This document shows positions 1-7,134 of a stretch of DNA of 26,842 bases, in pieces. The stretch covers positions 1 through 26,842 of IMG/VR virus record IMGVR_UViG_3300009030_000015; one strand, written 5' to 3'. Position 1 is the stretch's first letter; every line of letters begins with the position of its first letter. Below the pieces are notes generated by a model. That model had not been told where the DNA came from and did not search any database. It saw only the letters and a program-made list of their open reading frames with translations. The position numbers were made by a program, and so were the translations under genes. This DNA is from a virus.

Positions 1-1
1 A

Positions 2-904
2 GTCTTTGAAGATTTAGCTATAGAGCAAGGTCTTCCTGCGATGCTGCGTAGCCGACTCATGGGAATAAGTGACCCTCAGAAAGCTATGGGGGTACTCAGT
101 AAATTCTTTAAGGATGAGGCCTACGCTCCAATCAAAAAATATGCAATCAATACTAAGCTGAGTAAACTCCCTCTACCTAGTGGCTTCAAAGACTTAAGGG
201 AAGGTGCTAAGAAGGAGTTGAGAGAGTATATAGTGAAGCGTTGGGCGAAGGTCAACACTGTTGAAGACTTAATGAACTTACGTAAGAATGTCCAAGAGCA
301 ATTTCAGGTTAGTATCGCCGGTAAGGTTGACGATATAATTAGTCACAACCTTACCGGGCAGAAGGGATTTGCGAAGGCCGTGACTGAAGGAACAGTTAAG
401 ACAAAGACTAAAGCTGAACAGGTACTTAAGGAGTACTTTGAGCTGAAAGAACCATACGCTGCATTTCAGACTCTAAAGGTCGCGGTAGGTAAGGAAGTGG
501 AAGCTCTGGGAGCTGTCACCCCTTCAATTCTAGCCAAAGCAGGACTATCCCGTTCAGGAAAAGGACCAGCAAGTCAGGGTCTGGCTAGTATGCAGGACAC
601 GGCGAACTTAGGATTAAGGGGCATGGATGCGACAAAACTTAACGCACCTGACCCTACAGCATTCCTTCGTTTAGCTGCGTTGGCTACGGTCGCTGCTCCT
701 GCTGCTGCTCTTGGACCGGCTGCTATTCCTATCTCCTATGCTGGAGCGGCGGGGCTAGTTCGTCCTGGAACTCAAAAGTTTTTGATGGGTCAACTTAAAC
801 CACAGAGAGCGATAGCAAATATATTAGAGAAGTATGCCCCTGAACTCGCTACAGCAGGTAACTTAGGACGCGCCGCTACTACACTCGGCGTTGTTGGAGA
901 ATAG
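2..904 (+). CDS. C-terminal part of a large virion protein, probably an internal/ejection protein (5' end outside window)
   Basis: The frame is open from the left edge to a TAG at 902-904, so 300 residues of the C-terminus are visible and the true start lies upstream; the ATG at 41 is internal. The visible part is a basic, helix-rich stretch of about 200 residues followed by an Ala/Gly/Pro-rich hydrophobic segment (about residues 216-250, containing LAALATVAAPAAALGPAAI) and a short tail with RPGTQKFLMG. Long helical proteins ending in such a hydrophobic patch, placed directly before the tail fibre gene, are typical of podovirus proteins ejected with the DNA. No enzymatic motif is seen in this part. 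The next gene starts 2 bases after its stop, so they are co-translated late genes. The role is inferred from position and composition, not from a recognised domain; another tail-associated structural protein is possible. Confidence 0.6.
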   Translation, partial: VFEDLAIEQGLPAMLRSRLMGISDPQKAMGVLSKFFKDEAYAPIKKYAINTKLSKLPLPSGFKDLREGAKKELREYIVKRWAKVNTVEDLMNLRKNVQEQFQVSIAGKVDDIISHNLTGQKGFAKAVTEGTVKTKTKAEQVLKEYFELKEPYAAFQTLKVAVGKEVEALGAVTPSILAKAGLSRSGKGPASQGLASMQDTANLGLRGMDATKLNAPDPTAFLRLAALATVAAPAAALGPAAIPISYAGAAGLVRPGTQKFLMGQLKPQRAIANILEKYAPELATAGNLGRAATTLGVVGE

Positions 905-906
905 AG

Positions 907-2643
907 ATGGCAAGAGACGCAAACGGAAACTATACGTTGCCGAATTCCCCGGTAGTGACGGGTACTACCATAACGGCAGCCGAATATAACTCCACAATGG
1001 TGGATATAAAAGAAGCTCTAACTGATTCTTTAAGTAGGTCAGGAGATGGAGGCATGACGTCATCTATGGAGTTCGCTGATGGACTTGTAGGTGCTCCTTC
1101 TCTTGCCTTTGCGAATGAATTAACACTTGGCTTCTATAGGGAGGGGGCTGGCGACTTAAGGTTCGTCGTCGCAGGTTCGCCTCATATTCGTTTTGGGTCG
1201 AGCTTTCAGATAGAGGCCTTTAGGGATGCCTCGTGGCGACCCCTTGTAGATGCTAGTAGTACTCAATCATTATCTGCTGATTTTACTTTTACTGGAGACT
1301 TAATCTTTGGAGGACTAAGCTCGATTACAGTCTTAGCTGGTTCAGATGTAGCTTTCCAAGGGGATGTTATATTCGATAACGCTAAAATCATAAAAGGAGA
1401 AGAGGTTGGTGGTACTGCTAGACCTATGATTCAAATGACTGCTAGTGATAAAGTTCAACTTGGTAATACAATCACCTTAACAACCATTCAGTCAGCTGAC
1501 CCATTGGTACTTAACCAAGATACGGATATATATGGTAACGTCGTAATGATAGACGGCCAGCTTCTCCTTGATAATGATAGAGCTATAGCATTCAAGACTG
1601 CTGCGAATAACCCTATCAATATGCTCGAGATAAGCCCTACAGATAAGTTTGATATTGGGACTACGTCTGGTGGCGTAGATACTCATATACGGGCGTCAAC
1701 CTATATCGGTATGATAGATGAGGTACGCTTTTATGATAATGTGCTTGCTCAGAATGAGGGCGGGACGTATGAGAACTTCCTGACTGGAGTTGGTACGGAT
1801 AATTGGGTCATCGGTGACACTGCCCAAGACTTAGCTATAACAGCGAAGTCTATCGGTGTTACCTTCCCTGTCGGTATGCAGCTTCCCAATAATGTTGGCT
1901 TGGATGCTAAAGAGGCCGGAGGTACTAATCGCGCCCTTATTAAGATGAATGCCTCAGACGAGGTTGAAATTGGTAATTCAACTTCGAATGTTACCTTCCC
2001 TGTCGGTATGCAGCTTCCTAATGCTATTGGGTTGGACGGTAAAGAGGTCGGTGGGACTGCACGAGGCCTTATTGAAATGAACTCCTCAGACGAAGTTCAA
2101 GTTGGTAATTCAACTTCGAATGTGGATTTTCCCGGTCCCGCAGTTGAATTTGCCGTGACCCCAACTGTTCTAGGAGTCCCGATTTCAAATACTAACGCAT
2201 GGGGCAGGCTTGAGTTGACTGGTATTATAGGAAGCCGTCCATCAACCCGTACTAAGGGCATACGGATGAATGGGTCTGCCTCTGAACCTAATGGTCTCTT
2301 TACACCCGAGACTCAATCAACAGACGGTGTGGGTATTCATGCTGAAGAGGACCTCATTGTAACAGCTATCTTCCAGATGCCAACCATAACGGCTGGGGAT
2401 GCGGGACAGTATGCGTGGGTTATAAACGGGACAGGTACTATAAATCCTTCAGCACAAACCTCTGCCAATGTAAGGGCGTATGTTGACGCTGTTTCTGGTG
2501 ACTCTGGAGTGATAGTCGCTGTCACCCTATGGCTATTTTCAGGACAGGACTTATGGTTAAATGCGGAGGTGTGGGATAGTTCCCCACACGCTGACAACTC
2601 ATCGTATGCTCGCTGTGCCTTTACAGTACGACCAGCCCCATAA
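907..2643 (+). CDS. Tail fibre protein with beta-structured repeats
   Basis: 578 residues. The N-terminus (MARDANGNYTLPNSPVVTG, then TITAAEYN, ALTDSLSRSGDGGMT and LTLGFYREGAGD) matches the common tail-fibre/spike head seen in many phages. The middle has repeats of the form GGTxRxLIxMNxSDxVxIGN at about residues 164-185, 335-358 and 378-402, the last two as an exact-spacing tandem; such segments form beta-helical or triple-stranded shafts. The C-terminal 150 residues lack the repeats and probably form the receptor-binding tip. No enzymatic (lyase/hydrolase) motif is visible, so I call it a fibre rather than a depolymerase. The ATG is preceded by GGAG at 897-900 and lies 2 bases after the upstream stop. 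Its job would be host recognition at the tail tip. Confidence 0.85.
   Translation: MARDANGNYTLPNSPVVTGTTITAAEYNSTMVDIKEALTDSLSRSGDGGMTSSMEFADGLVGAPSLAFANELTLGFYREGAGDLRFVVAGSPHIRFGSSFQIEAFRDASWRPLVDASSTQSLSADFTFTGDLIFGGLSSITVLAGSDVAFQGDVIFDNAKIIKGEEVGGTARPMIQMTASDKVQLGNTITLTTIQSADPLVLNQDTDIYGNVVMIDGQLLLDNDRAIAFKTAANNPINMLEISPTDKFDIGTTSGGVDTHIRASTYIGMIDEVRFYDNVLAQNEGGTYENFLTGVGTDNWVIGDTAQDLAITAKSIGVTFPVGMQLPNNVGLDAKEAGGTNRALIKMNASDEVEIGNSTSNVTFPVGMQLPNAIGLDGKEVGGTARGLIEMNSSDEVQVGNSTSNVDFPGPAVEFAVTPTVLGVPISNTNAWGRLELTGIIGSRPSTRTKGIRMNGSASEPNGLFTPETQSTDGVGIHAEEDLIVTAIFQMPTITAGDAGQYAWVINGTGTINPSAQTSANVRAYVDAVSGDSGVIVAVTLWLFSGQDLWLNAEVWDSSPHADNSSYARCAFTVRPAP
1857..2123 (+). repeat. 132-base tandem repeat inside the tail fibre gene
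   Basis: Two blocks repeat at an exact spacing of 132 bases (44 codons). The 30 bases at 1857-1886 recur identically at 1989-2018, and the 22 bases at 1970-1991 recur at 2102-2123. Sequence between them is similar but diverged. The period is in frame, so copy-number change would lengthen or shorten the fibre shaft without breaking the protein. Confidence 0.85.
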
Positions 2644-2657
2644 TAAGGAGAATAATA

Positions 2658-2810
2658 ATGACAGATAAAGAACTAGCAACCGCAACTCTTGGTGCGATAC
2701 AGGGCGTCAATGTACCGATTGGACAGGCTGCTCAAGCAGTCGAGATTATTGACTGGTTGACAGCAATAGCCAGCGGGGACAGAGTGTTCACCGCCCCCGC
2801 TGAGGACTAA
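2658..2810 (+). CDS. Small protein of unknown function, 50 aa, after the tail fibre
   Basis: ATG at 2658 with an AAGGAG at 2645-2650 (7-base spacing) and a TAA at 2808-2810. The 50-residue product is mildly acidic, with a likely amphipathic helix (VPIGQAAQAVEIIDWLTAIA) and no Cys or membrane segment. It is the last gene of the + strand late block seen here and overlaps the stop of the convergent gene by 4 bases. Small proteins at this place can be tail-fibre chaperones or assembly factors, but nothing in the sequence proves that. The strong ribosome site makes it likely to be a real gene. Confidence 0.65.
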   Translation: MTDKELATATLGAIQGVNVPIGQAAQAVEIIDWLTAIASGDRVFTAPAED

Positions 2811-3016
2811 GCTGCTCGCCGACTCGTTATAGTCGTTACGCCTTGGATATAATCAAGGCGAGAGTTAAGCCGAACAAGTTGCTTCCGGCGTTTATTGAGT
2901 TGGCCGGGGCTCTTCTGTAGCCAGTAGTATGTCCCTGAGTAACAGGCGTTACAGAGGCCGGCAGATTTAACTTCATCTGCACAGCCGGGTATTTCGCATA
3001 TATTTTTTCTACTCAT
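2807..3016 (-). CDS. Small putative zinc-binding protein
   Basis: 69 residues with the Cys pattern CEIPGC (7-12) and LCNACY (21-26), i.e. C-x4-C-x10-C-x2-C, which could hold one zinc ion; the rest is basic (NKRRKQLVRLNSR). Such small zinc-ribbon or HNH-like fragments are frequent in phage early regions; there is no full HNH catalytic motif here. The ATG at 3016 follows the stop of the upstream gene by one base and has GGAGAGGGTAAG just before it, so the two form a small operon. It ends tail-to-tail with the late block. The function is unknown; nucleic-acid binding is a guess from composition. Confidence 0.7.
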   Translation of the reverse strand: MSRKNICEIPGCADEVKSAGLCNACYSGTYYWLQKSPGQLNKRRKQLVRLNSRLDYIQGVTTITSRRAA

Positions 3017-3017
3017 C

Positions 3018-3167
3018 TTACCCTCTCCTATCTACATTTCGTAGGCGAACAGCACCAAGTTGCATGTCTACTAGGAACCTACGTTCTTTATCTTTTTTGG
3101 TCACTTCGCGGGACGTGTATTTACTATCAACACCTTGCTCCCACACCCTTTTAGGCCACTCCACCAT
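3018..3167 (-). CDS. Small basic protein of unknown function, 49 aa
   Basis: ATG at 3167 is preceded by AAAAGGTGGG at 6-base spacing and the frame ends with TAA at 3018-3020, directly abutting the ATG of the next gene (TAAGATG). The 49-residue product is highly charged and basic (KYTSREVTKKDKERRFLVD), contains no Cys and no membrane segment. It is the first gene after the predicted promoter at 3257-3285. I do not recognise the family; the ribosome site and the tight junction are the main support. Confidence 0.6.
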   Translation of the reverse strand: MVEWPKRVWEQGVDSKYTSREVTKKDKERRFLVDMQLGAVRLRNVDRRG

Positions 3168-3439
3168 AATACCCACCTTTTAACGCTACTTCTACAAATA
3201 TGGCTGCTCAGGTTAGCTCCTGTGCGGTCATCTAGGGCAGCCCTTACCCTTACTATAGGCTATAATACGAGCCCTTAGGATGCAAGTACCTAAAAAAGTC
3301 TTTACAAACAAGGGGTTAGGGGCGAGAGACTAGCAGCCCCCGGTTCACTTTCGTAGTTACCACCTTCTTGTGTGCAGGGCACGGACAGGGGATTGAGCGG
3401 CAAGGCAGTGCTCGGTCTCTTCAAGTAAAAGGAACCAAC
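3168..3439 (-). other. Non-coding stretch: promoter plus structured leader for the 3167-2807 operon
   Basis: I see no gene in these 272 bases on either strand. Reading on the - strand it holds the end of the DUF3310 transcript, then a TTGCAT-type promoter (3257-3285), then a leader of about 80 bases. The leader can fold: bases 3202-3207 pair with 3237-3242 (GGCTGC/GCAGCC), enclosing CAGG 3209-3212 with CCTG 3219-3222. This could affect translation of the first small gene, but no known riboswitch is recognised. Confidence 0.5.
3257..3285 (-). promoter_or_regulatory. Predicted promoter, TTGCAT-N17-TAGCCT
   Basis: On the - strand the -35 TTGCAT (3280-3285) is followed after 17 bases by TAGCCT (3257-3262), which keeps the TA...T positions of a -10 box. 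An alternative -10, TATTAT, lies closer at a poor spacing of 12. The -35 box and spacing match the other promoters of this phage; the -10 is the weakest of the set. Confidence 0.45.
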
Positions 3440-3706
3440 TCAATCCTGATTCACATAGGCGGCAGTTGCGCCGCCTTCTTCATCAACTAACTTAATGTAC
3501 TCATCAAGGGCATGGCGAGCTTTCTTTAAGTCCTCCACCCCGCCCTTCAATTTCCAACGCTCCACCCACTTGGTGATAATATACTGGAAGCAGTCGAACT
3601 GCATACGGTACGCCCTTGTCCAGTGCTGCTCGCCACCATCTTTTCTCTGGTAGTGGCTTCCCCCTACCTGTTCAGTGTGTTGGAGTGGTAATGATTGTTG
3701 GTTCAT
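3440..3706 (-). CDS. DUF3310 family protein (T7 gp1.7-like nucleotide kinase family)
   Basis: 88 residues. The DUF3310 signature is clear: VGGSHYQ at 14-20, then Q-Y-I-I-T-K-W-V-E-R-W around 41-51 and KGGVEDLKKARHALDEYI at 54-71. Members of this family include T7 gene 1.7, reported as a dGMP/dTMP kinase without a normal P-loop. The start ATG at 3706 has GGGGATAAAGG directly before it and overlaps the HD-domain gene by 35 bases, so the two are translationally coupled. As last gene of the base-modification string it would suit phosphorylation of dTMP or a modified dUMP analogue, but that is inference; many DUF3310 proteins have no proven activity. Confidence 0.85.
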   Translation of the reverse strand: MNQQSLPLQHTEQVGGSHYQRKDGGEQHWTRAYRMQFDCFQYIITKWVERWKLKGGVEDLKKARHALDEYIKLVDEEGGATAAYVNQD

Positions 3707-4229
3707 CCTTTATCCCCAGAGTTGCCTTTAATCCACTACATATATCCATTACGTTTCCCGCTACCTTACCCTGTAATGGTAGCTTAGACAGGTAATGAAT
3801 GCCATTGATAAATATGGGCATGAATGTCACATTACCCAAAGTAATCTCCTCTACACACTTAAAACAGAGGTCAAGCATATCAGCGGCCTTAAGAACTAGC
3901 AGGTCATCCCCTACAAGCTCGGGTATCTTATATCCAGTTTGCGTTGCCCAATTTTTTTCTACCTTCTTTATCATGTCGTTAAAATTTGGGTCAATCCACT
4001 TAGCGGGGGCGGGGATATCTCCAGTCCACTGCTCAGGTATATCGTGTTTGAGCGCAGCTATTATGATTTCCTTACTAGCCTCTCCATCTGTAAGTATATC
4101 ACAGATAAGCGCAACGTTCGCTGAATGATGACCTACGGTTTCCTCTACTATAGTTGGAAGAGTATGGAACCGCTTAACTAAGAACCCGACTCTTGGGATG
4201 ATGGTCGCCTTTCTGTCCACTCCTGACAT
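3672..4229 (-). CDS. HD-domain phosphohydrolase, YfbR-like 5'-deoxynucleotidase
   Basis: 185 residues. HD-superfamily metal ligands are visible: GHHS at 33-36, KHDIPE at 61-66 and the YfbR-type TGDIPAPAKW at 69-78, with a late Asp in AADMLDL at 115-121. YfbR proteins cleave dNMPs to deoxynucleosides and phosphate; length (about 190-200 aa) fits. It overlaps the TS-homologue gene by 52 bases and the DUF3310 gene by 35 bases, and starts after GGAGAAAGG. In this setting it could adjust dNMP pools, for example by removing an unwanted pyrimidine nucleotide competing with a modified one. That role is inferred; the family assignment is from motif recognition. Confidence 0.82.
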   Translation of the reverse strand: MSGVDRKATIIPRVGFLVKRFHTLPTIVEETVGHHSANVALICDILTDGEASKEIIIAALKHDIPEQWTGDIPAPAKWIDPNFNDMIKKVEKNWATQTGYKIPELVGDDLLVLKAADMLDLCFKCVEEITLGNVTFMPIFINGIHYLSKLPLQGKVAGNVMDICSGLKATLGIKDEPTIITTPTH

Positions 4230-5134
4230 GCCTTTCTCCAGTCTGTTGCTACAATGTATCCTATTTGTCCTTTACGGATATGCTTATTAAGATATGCGTC
4301 GTGTATAGGGTCAGCTACGTCCACTATCCAGGGGCTAGTGAATGGTAGTCCCATAACAAAGTTTTCTACGTCTTGTAAAAACAGGAGTGCTTCCTCTGCT
4401 GACTTAAACATACGAAGCGGCTTGACTTCACCTGCTGCATAGGGGTCGAAGACAGGGGTGCGCTTTAGTAGTTCGCTATGGAGGTCGGTATATAAGTGCA
4501 GGTTATTCGTCATGACATAGTAGTTACCGAGCCTCTGGTTTGTCATGGCAGCCATCCATTCCTGTAGCATGGTCATGTGAACAGCATTCGCCCCAGTCAT
4601 CCCCCACACGGCGTCATTACTCCTGTTACAGACAGTCATATGCAAGTAACTGTCTACTATCCTCCAATAGATGTGAGTATTGCAGGGTATATCCTTTTTG
4701 TAAAAGAGGTCACACTTGGCGTCCCACATCGCTGTAACTGCTCGGCGAGTATGAGGGTCTTTATTAAGCTGGTTTGCTGTCTGTAGAAGTTGGTCTATAC
4801 TGAAGTGCTTACGCCAGCGATAGCCATAGGCTCCGTAAATAGTGCCGTCATTTTCGGCGTACTCCCTAAGACCTGAGTTAAACTGTTCAATCCACTTAAC
4901 GTCCTTCCGCCCCGCCATCATCCAGCAGAACTCCATTACGTGGAAGAAGGGGTTAGCATCCCGTAGCGGGTCAAACAGCACACGTTCGTCAGGTCGATGT
5001 ACCTTGAATATACAAGGTTCTATCATAGTCACTACATTACCGTTCCTAGAGGTTTGCTTGTCCCCACAAACCCCGAGCAGCCACATGGCTTCCGTGAAAA
5101 AATTAGGGATATTCCTTACGCTTCTATTTTCCAT
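4178..5134 (-). CDS. Thymidylate synthase homologue, predicted dUMP hydroxymethylase-type enzyme
   Basis: 318 residues with the thymidylate synthase fold signatures in order: YGAYGYRWR (100-108), HTRRAVTAMWD (128-138), the catalytic segment IPCNTHIYWR with Cys151, CNRSNDAVWGMTGANAVHM (169-187) and the late NNLHLYTDLH (210-219). The Asn of GAN (183) stands where TS and dUMP-acting enzymes have Asn and dCMP hydroxymethylases have Asp, suggesting dUMP as substrate. The usual TS motif GxPFN is altered to GMTGAN and the His after the catalytic Cys is Asn; these changes are common in phage TS-like hydroxymethylases and make simple dTMP synthesis less certain. It would use methylene-tetrahydrofolate to give dTMP or 5-hydroxymethyl-dUMP. 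Start ATG at 5134 follows AAGAGGAAG. It overlaps genes on both sides within the modification operon. Confidence 0.82.
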   Translation of the reverse strand: MENRSVRNIPNFFTEAMWLLGVCGDKQTSRNGNVVTMIEPCIFKVHRPDERVLFDPLRDANPFFHVMEFCWMMAGRKDVKWIEQFNSGLREYAENDGTIYGAYGYRWRKHFSIDQLLQTANQLNKDPHTRRAVTAMWDAKCDLFYKKDIPCNTHIYWRIVDSYLHMTVCNRSNDAVWGMTGANAVHMTMLQEWMAAMTNQRLGNYYVMTNNLHLYTDLHSELLKRTPVFDPYAAGEVKPLRMFKSAEEALLFLQDVENFVMGLPFTSPWIVDVADPIHDAYLNKHIRKGQIGYIVATDWRKACQEWTERRPSSQESGS

Positions 5135-5984
5135 TGTACTTCCTCTTACTACGGCCAGCTCCAGTGCTGACTCTCATGTACTTATCAAACTCGCACAGGC
5201 AGTTCTGGAAATCTTGCATACACAGTAGCATCACGTGACCCTTAAGCATTTCCCAAGCGAGGGTTATGTAGTGATTAAACCTTTTCGGGGACACCTTACC
5301 AAACTTGTCATCATAGAAAAACCAATTTAACCCTCTTATACTACCCGGTCCGGGAGCAGACCACGAGTACCAATCCTCCGCCCCCTCCAGAGGGTGGTCA
5401 ATAGTGTTCTTTAAGTCGGCGACAACCTGCGCTGCCATGAAGGAAGCGAACCCCTGATACTGCATTATGAGCTTGTGTGCGGCGGCGAGGGTGCTGTTAG
5501 GGGCAACGTGCGGGGGGTTAGCGAAAGCTGCTCCTAGGGCTTGTGAGCAGTACTCACCCTTGTCCATACGCTTACCGCACGTTGTTACCACGTAGGCATT
5601 TCCCCATACCTTCTCTCCGCTTTCCCGTATTGAGTTGATAGTTGATATTAGTCGGCCATAAACAATTTTCTCTTCTAACTTAGTAGAGAAAGCAATAAGA
5701 TCCATAGCTTTTAATGTCGGCGGCCAGTTGAACATACGGGCGACCATCATACGCCACTCGTGCAGCCCATCCTCTTGGTAGGGTATGTTGTTTCTAATCC
5801 ACTGAGTTACCTTGTCATCTTCGCGGTGTACGTTGCAGAAGTAGACGGTTTGTAGGGTGGGGTCCTCAGTCCAAGGCTTGGACATACCCCCTCTTTTTCT
5901 TGTGCGAATATGCTCTCGCTCATTAATCCAGAATACTAACTTTTCCTGCACTGGCGAAAGCTTGCTTCCATTGGACTCTAACAT
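5124..5984 (-). CDS. Helical DNA base hypermodification protein (HMUDK_hel / aGPT-PPlase-like family)
   Basis: 286 residues from ATG 5984 (AAAGGAG at 7-base spacing; a GTG at 6002 is an alternative). It shows the order of motifs of the all-helical family linked to phage 5-hydroxymethyluracil hypermodification: NEREHIR (21-27), PWTEDP (37-42), FCNVHREDDKVTQWI (49-63), WGNAY (127-131), GFASFMAAQVVADLK (178-192) and APGPGSIRGLN (210-220). In known phages the family occurs fused to a P-loop kinase acting on hmU in DNA, or alone as an amino-acid:DNA transferase-like enzyme. No Walker A is present here, so it is the stand-alone helical form; its reaction cannot be told from sequence. It overlaps the glycosyltransferase gene by 62 bases and the TS homologue by 11. 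Family call is from memory of motifs and should be tested by profile search. Confidence 0.72.
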   Translation of the reverse strand: MLESNGSKLSPVQEKLVFWINEREHIRTRKRGGMSKPWTEDPTLQTVYFCNVHREDDKVTQWIRNNIPYQEDGLHEWRMMVARMFNWPPTLKAMDLIAFSTKLEEKIVYGRLISTINSIRESGEKVWGNAYVVTTCGKRMDKGEYCSQALGAAFANPPHVAPNSTLAAAHKLIMQYQGFASFMAAQVVADLKNTIDHPLEGAEDWYSWSAPGPGSIRGLNWFFYDDKFGKVSPKRFNHYITLAWEMLKGHVMLLCMQDFQNCLCEFDKYMRVSTGAGRSKRKYNGK

Positions 5985-6696
5985 CTTTGCGCTCCTTTCC
6001 ACCCCAAGAAGTCTTGGTCTTCTTGGTAACTACGGTAACGAATCCAGGGTGCAGTTCGGCCAAGCCCATCGCTGCCTGCTCCTGGATTTCTGGGGTACGG
6101 TAGGTTGAGCAGCCTCCGCTAACATCACTTCCAGCTTGGTTGTTCACCCATCTATTCAGTAATACGTTTTCATACCCGAGCCGCATAAGCTGGAGGGTGG
6201 CATCAAAGTCCTCCATTACGGGTATTCGGTCAAAGCGTATATTCTCTTCCCGTAGTACGTCAAACCTGAACCCTAGTACGCGCATCATACGAGTACAGTA
6301 TCTGTATGGCTCTATAACCCTGTTCGCCCCTTCCCTCGGGGCTACCCCGACGGCTGCGTATATGTTGAGGAAGGTTACTATTTCCTTCAGCATAGCCTCT
6401 ATGTCACTTGTTGTGGAGGGCACGAACTTGGTAGGTTGGTCTTCACGCCGCGTGGCGAATACAAGGTCGTCATCAAACATAATAACTTTCTTTTCAAATA
6501 TGTGGTCAACTAGCCACTGGCGGGTAGGACCGATTGTTTGGATATTCGGTGGAAGAACGAGAGTTGGGTAAGGACGGTACAGGTCTTTTTCTTTGTCCTG
6601 AACCACAAGAGTTGTTATCTCTTTTATATCTTGTGGCAAGCTGTTCCAGGTCGTCTGCTTATTAGCACGTCCGTACGTGCATATCAGTACCTTCAT
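5923..6696 (-). CDS. GT-A type glycosyltransferase, TET-associated glycosyltransferase (TAGT)-like
   Basis: 257 residues from ATG 6696, where the product begins MKVLICTYGR, as expected for a GT-A first beta strand; an upstream in-frame ATG at 6744 would add 16 residues but has a poor ribosome site. Visible features: QTIGPTRQWLVD (53-64), the metal-binding DDD at 75-77 in VIMFDDDLVFATRR, VMEDFDATLQLMRLGY (160-175), GGCSTYRT (194-201), LHPGFVTVV (215-223) and a C-terminal DVRVQWKQA. This order fits the TAGT family, predicted to transfer a sugar to hydroxymethylated bases in phage DNA. No TET/JBP dioxygenase is found in the window; the hydroxymethyl group would instead come from the TS homologue downstream. 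Donor sugar and base are unknown. First gene of the overlapping modification string. Confidence 0.78.
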   Translation of the reverse strand: MKVLICTYGRANKQTTWNSLPQDIKEITTLVVQDKEKDLYRPYPTLVLPPNIQTIGPTRQWLVDHIFEKKVIMFDDDLVFATRREDQPTKFVPSTTSDIEAMLKEIVTFLNIYAAVGVAPREGANRVIEPYRYCTRMMRVLGFRFDVLREENIRFDRIPVMEDFDATLQLMRLGYENVLLNRWVNNQAGSDVSGGCSTYRTPEIQEQAAMGLAELHPGFVTVVTKKTKTSWGGKERKDVRVQWKQAFASAGKVSILD

Positions 6697-6792
6697 CTCA
6701 CTCTTCCACCCCTTCTTATTATCCAGTAACGCGGCGAGGGGCATGACACCCCCGCCACTTGTCCGTTAATGTGGTGGACCAGACCGTGTTCT

Positions 6793-7080
6793 TTATAAGC
6801 CGACTTTGATAAACTTACGGCCAACGTCGTAAGCAATATCTGCATACGTTACGCCATTCTTGAGAGCTTCTCCAACGGTTTTCGCGCCGGTATAGCCTTC
6901 AAATCGTTCACGTGCTTTGGAGCCCTGTTTCTTAGGGTTCTCCGTCACCAGGAGGGTGATCTTATCGGTTTCAGGGTATGTAGTTGCGAAACGCGAACGG
7001 GTAGTGCTATCTTTCTTTTCATCTTTCTTGTCGTCTTTACCTTTACCGGTACTTTCACCGGGAGCCAGATTTACAGCCAT
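6793..7080 (-). CDS. Conserved phage protein of unknown function, 95 aa
   Basis: The N-terminal 28 residues are a flexible, highly charged linker (GKGKDDKKDEKKD), followed by a compact domain with RFATTYPETDKITLLV, NPKKQGSKARERFEGY and a C-terminal GVTYADIAYDVGRKFIKV. This kind of domain (a short beta strand pair, NPKxxGSKA, then TVxE..xxGxxxADIxxD) is frequent as small proteins in phage replication regions and suggests a small DNA-binding fold, but no function is known to me. It is the first gene after the strong promoter at 7135-7163 and has AAGAGGAGAA upstream of its ATG, so it should be well expressed, and the modification genes follow downstream. Confidence 0.75.
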   Translation of the reverse strand: MAVNLAPGESTGKGKDDKKDEKKDSTTRSRFATTYPETDKITLLVTENPKKQGSKARERFEGYTGAKTVGEALKNGVTYADIAYDVGRKFIKVGL

Positions 7081-7114
7081 TTGAGTTCTCCTCTTTATTT
7101 ATTGGCTAAATATC

Positions 7115-7129
7115 CCTTACCATAAGGGA
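7115..7129 (-). promoter_or_regulatory. Inverted repeat just downstream of the 7135-7163 promoter
   Basis: The 15 bases read CCCTTA-CCA-TAAGGG, a perfect 6-bp inverted repeat placed about 6-20 bases downstream of the -10 box, i.e. at or just after the expected transcription start. It could be an operator or a 5' stem-loop of the mRNA. I see no second copy at other promoters, so this is tentative. Confidence 0.35.
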
Positions 7130-7134
7130 AACGT

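Noticed and set aside
2771-2802. AGCGGGG...CCCCGCT inverted repeat as terminator of the late block
   Set aside because: It lies inside the 50-aa gene and has no T run after it.
3799-4128. Open frames on the + strand across the HD-domain gene
   Set aside because: They are shadows: the - strand frame has HD motifs, a ribosome site and overlaps coherent neighbours, while these have none.
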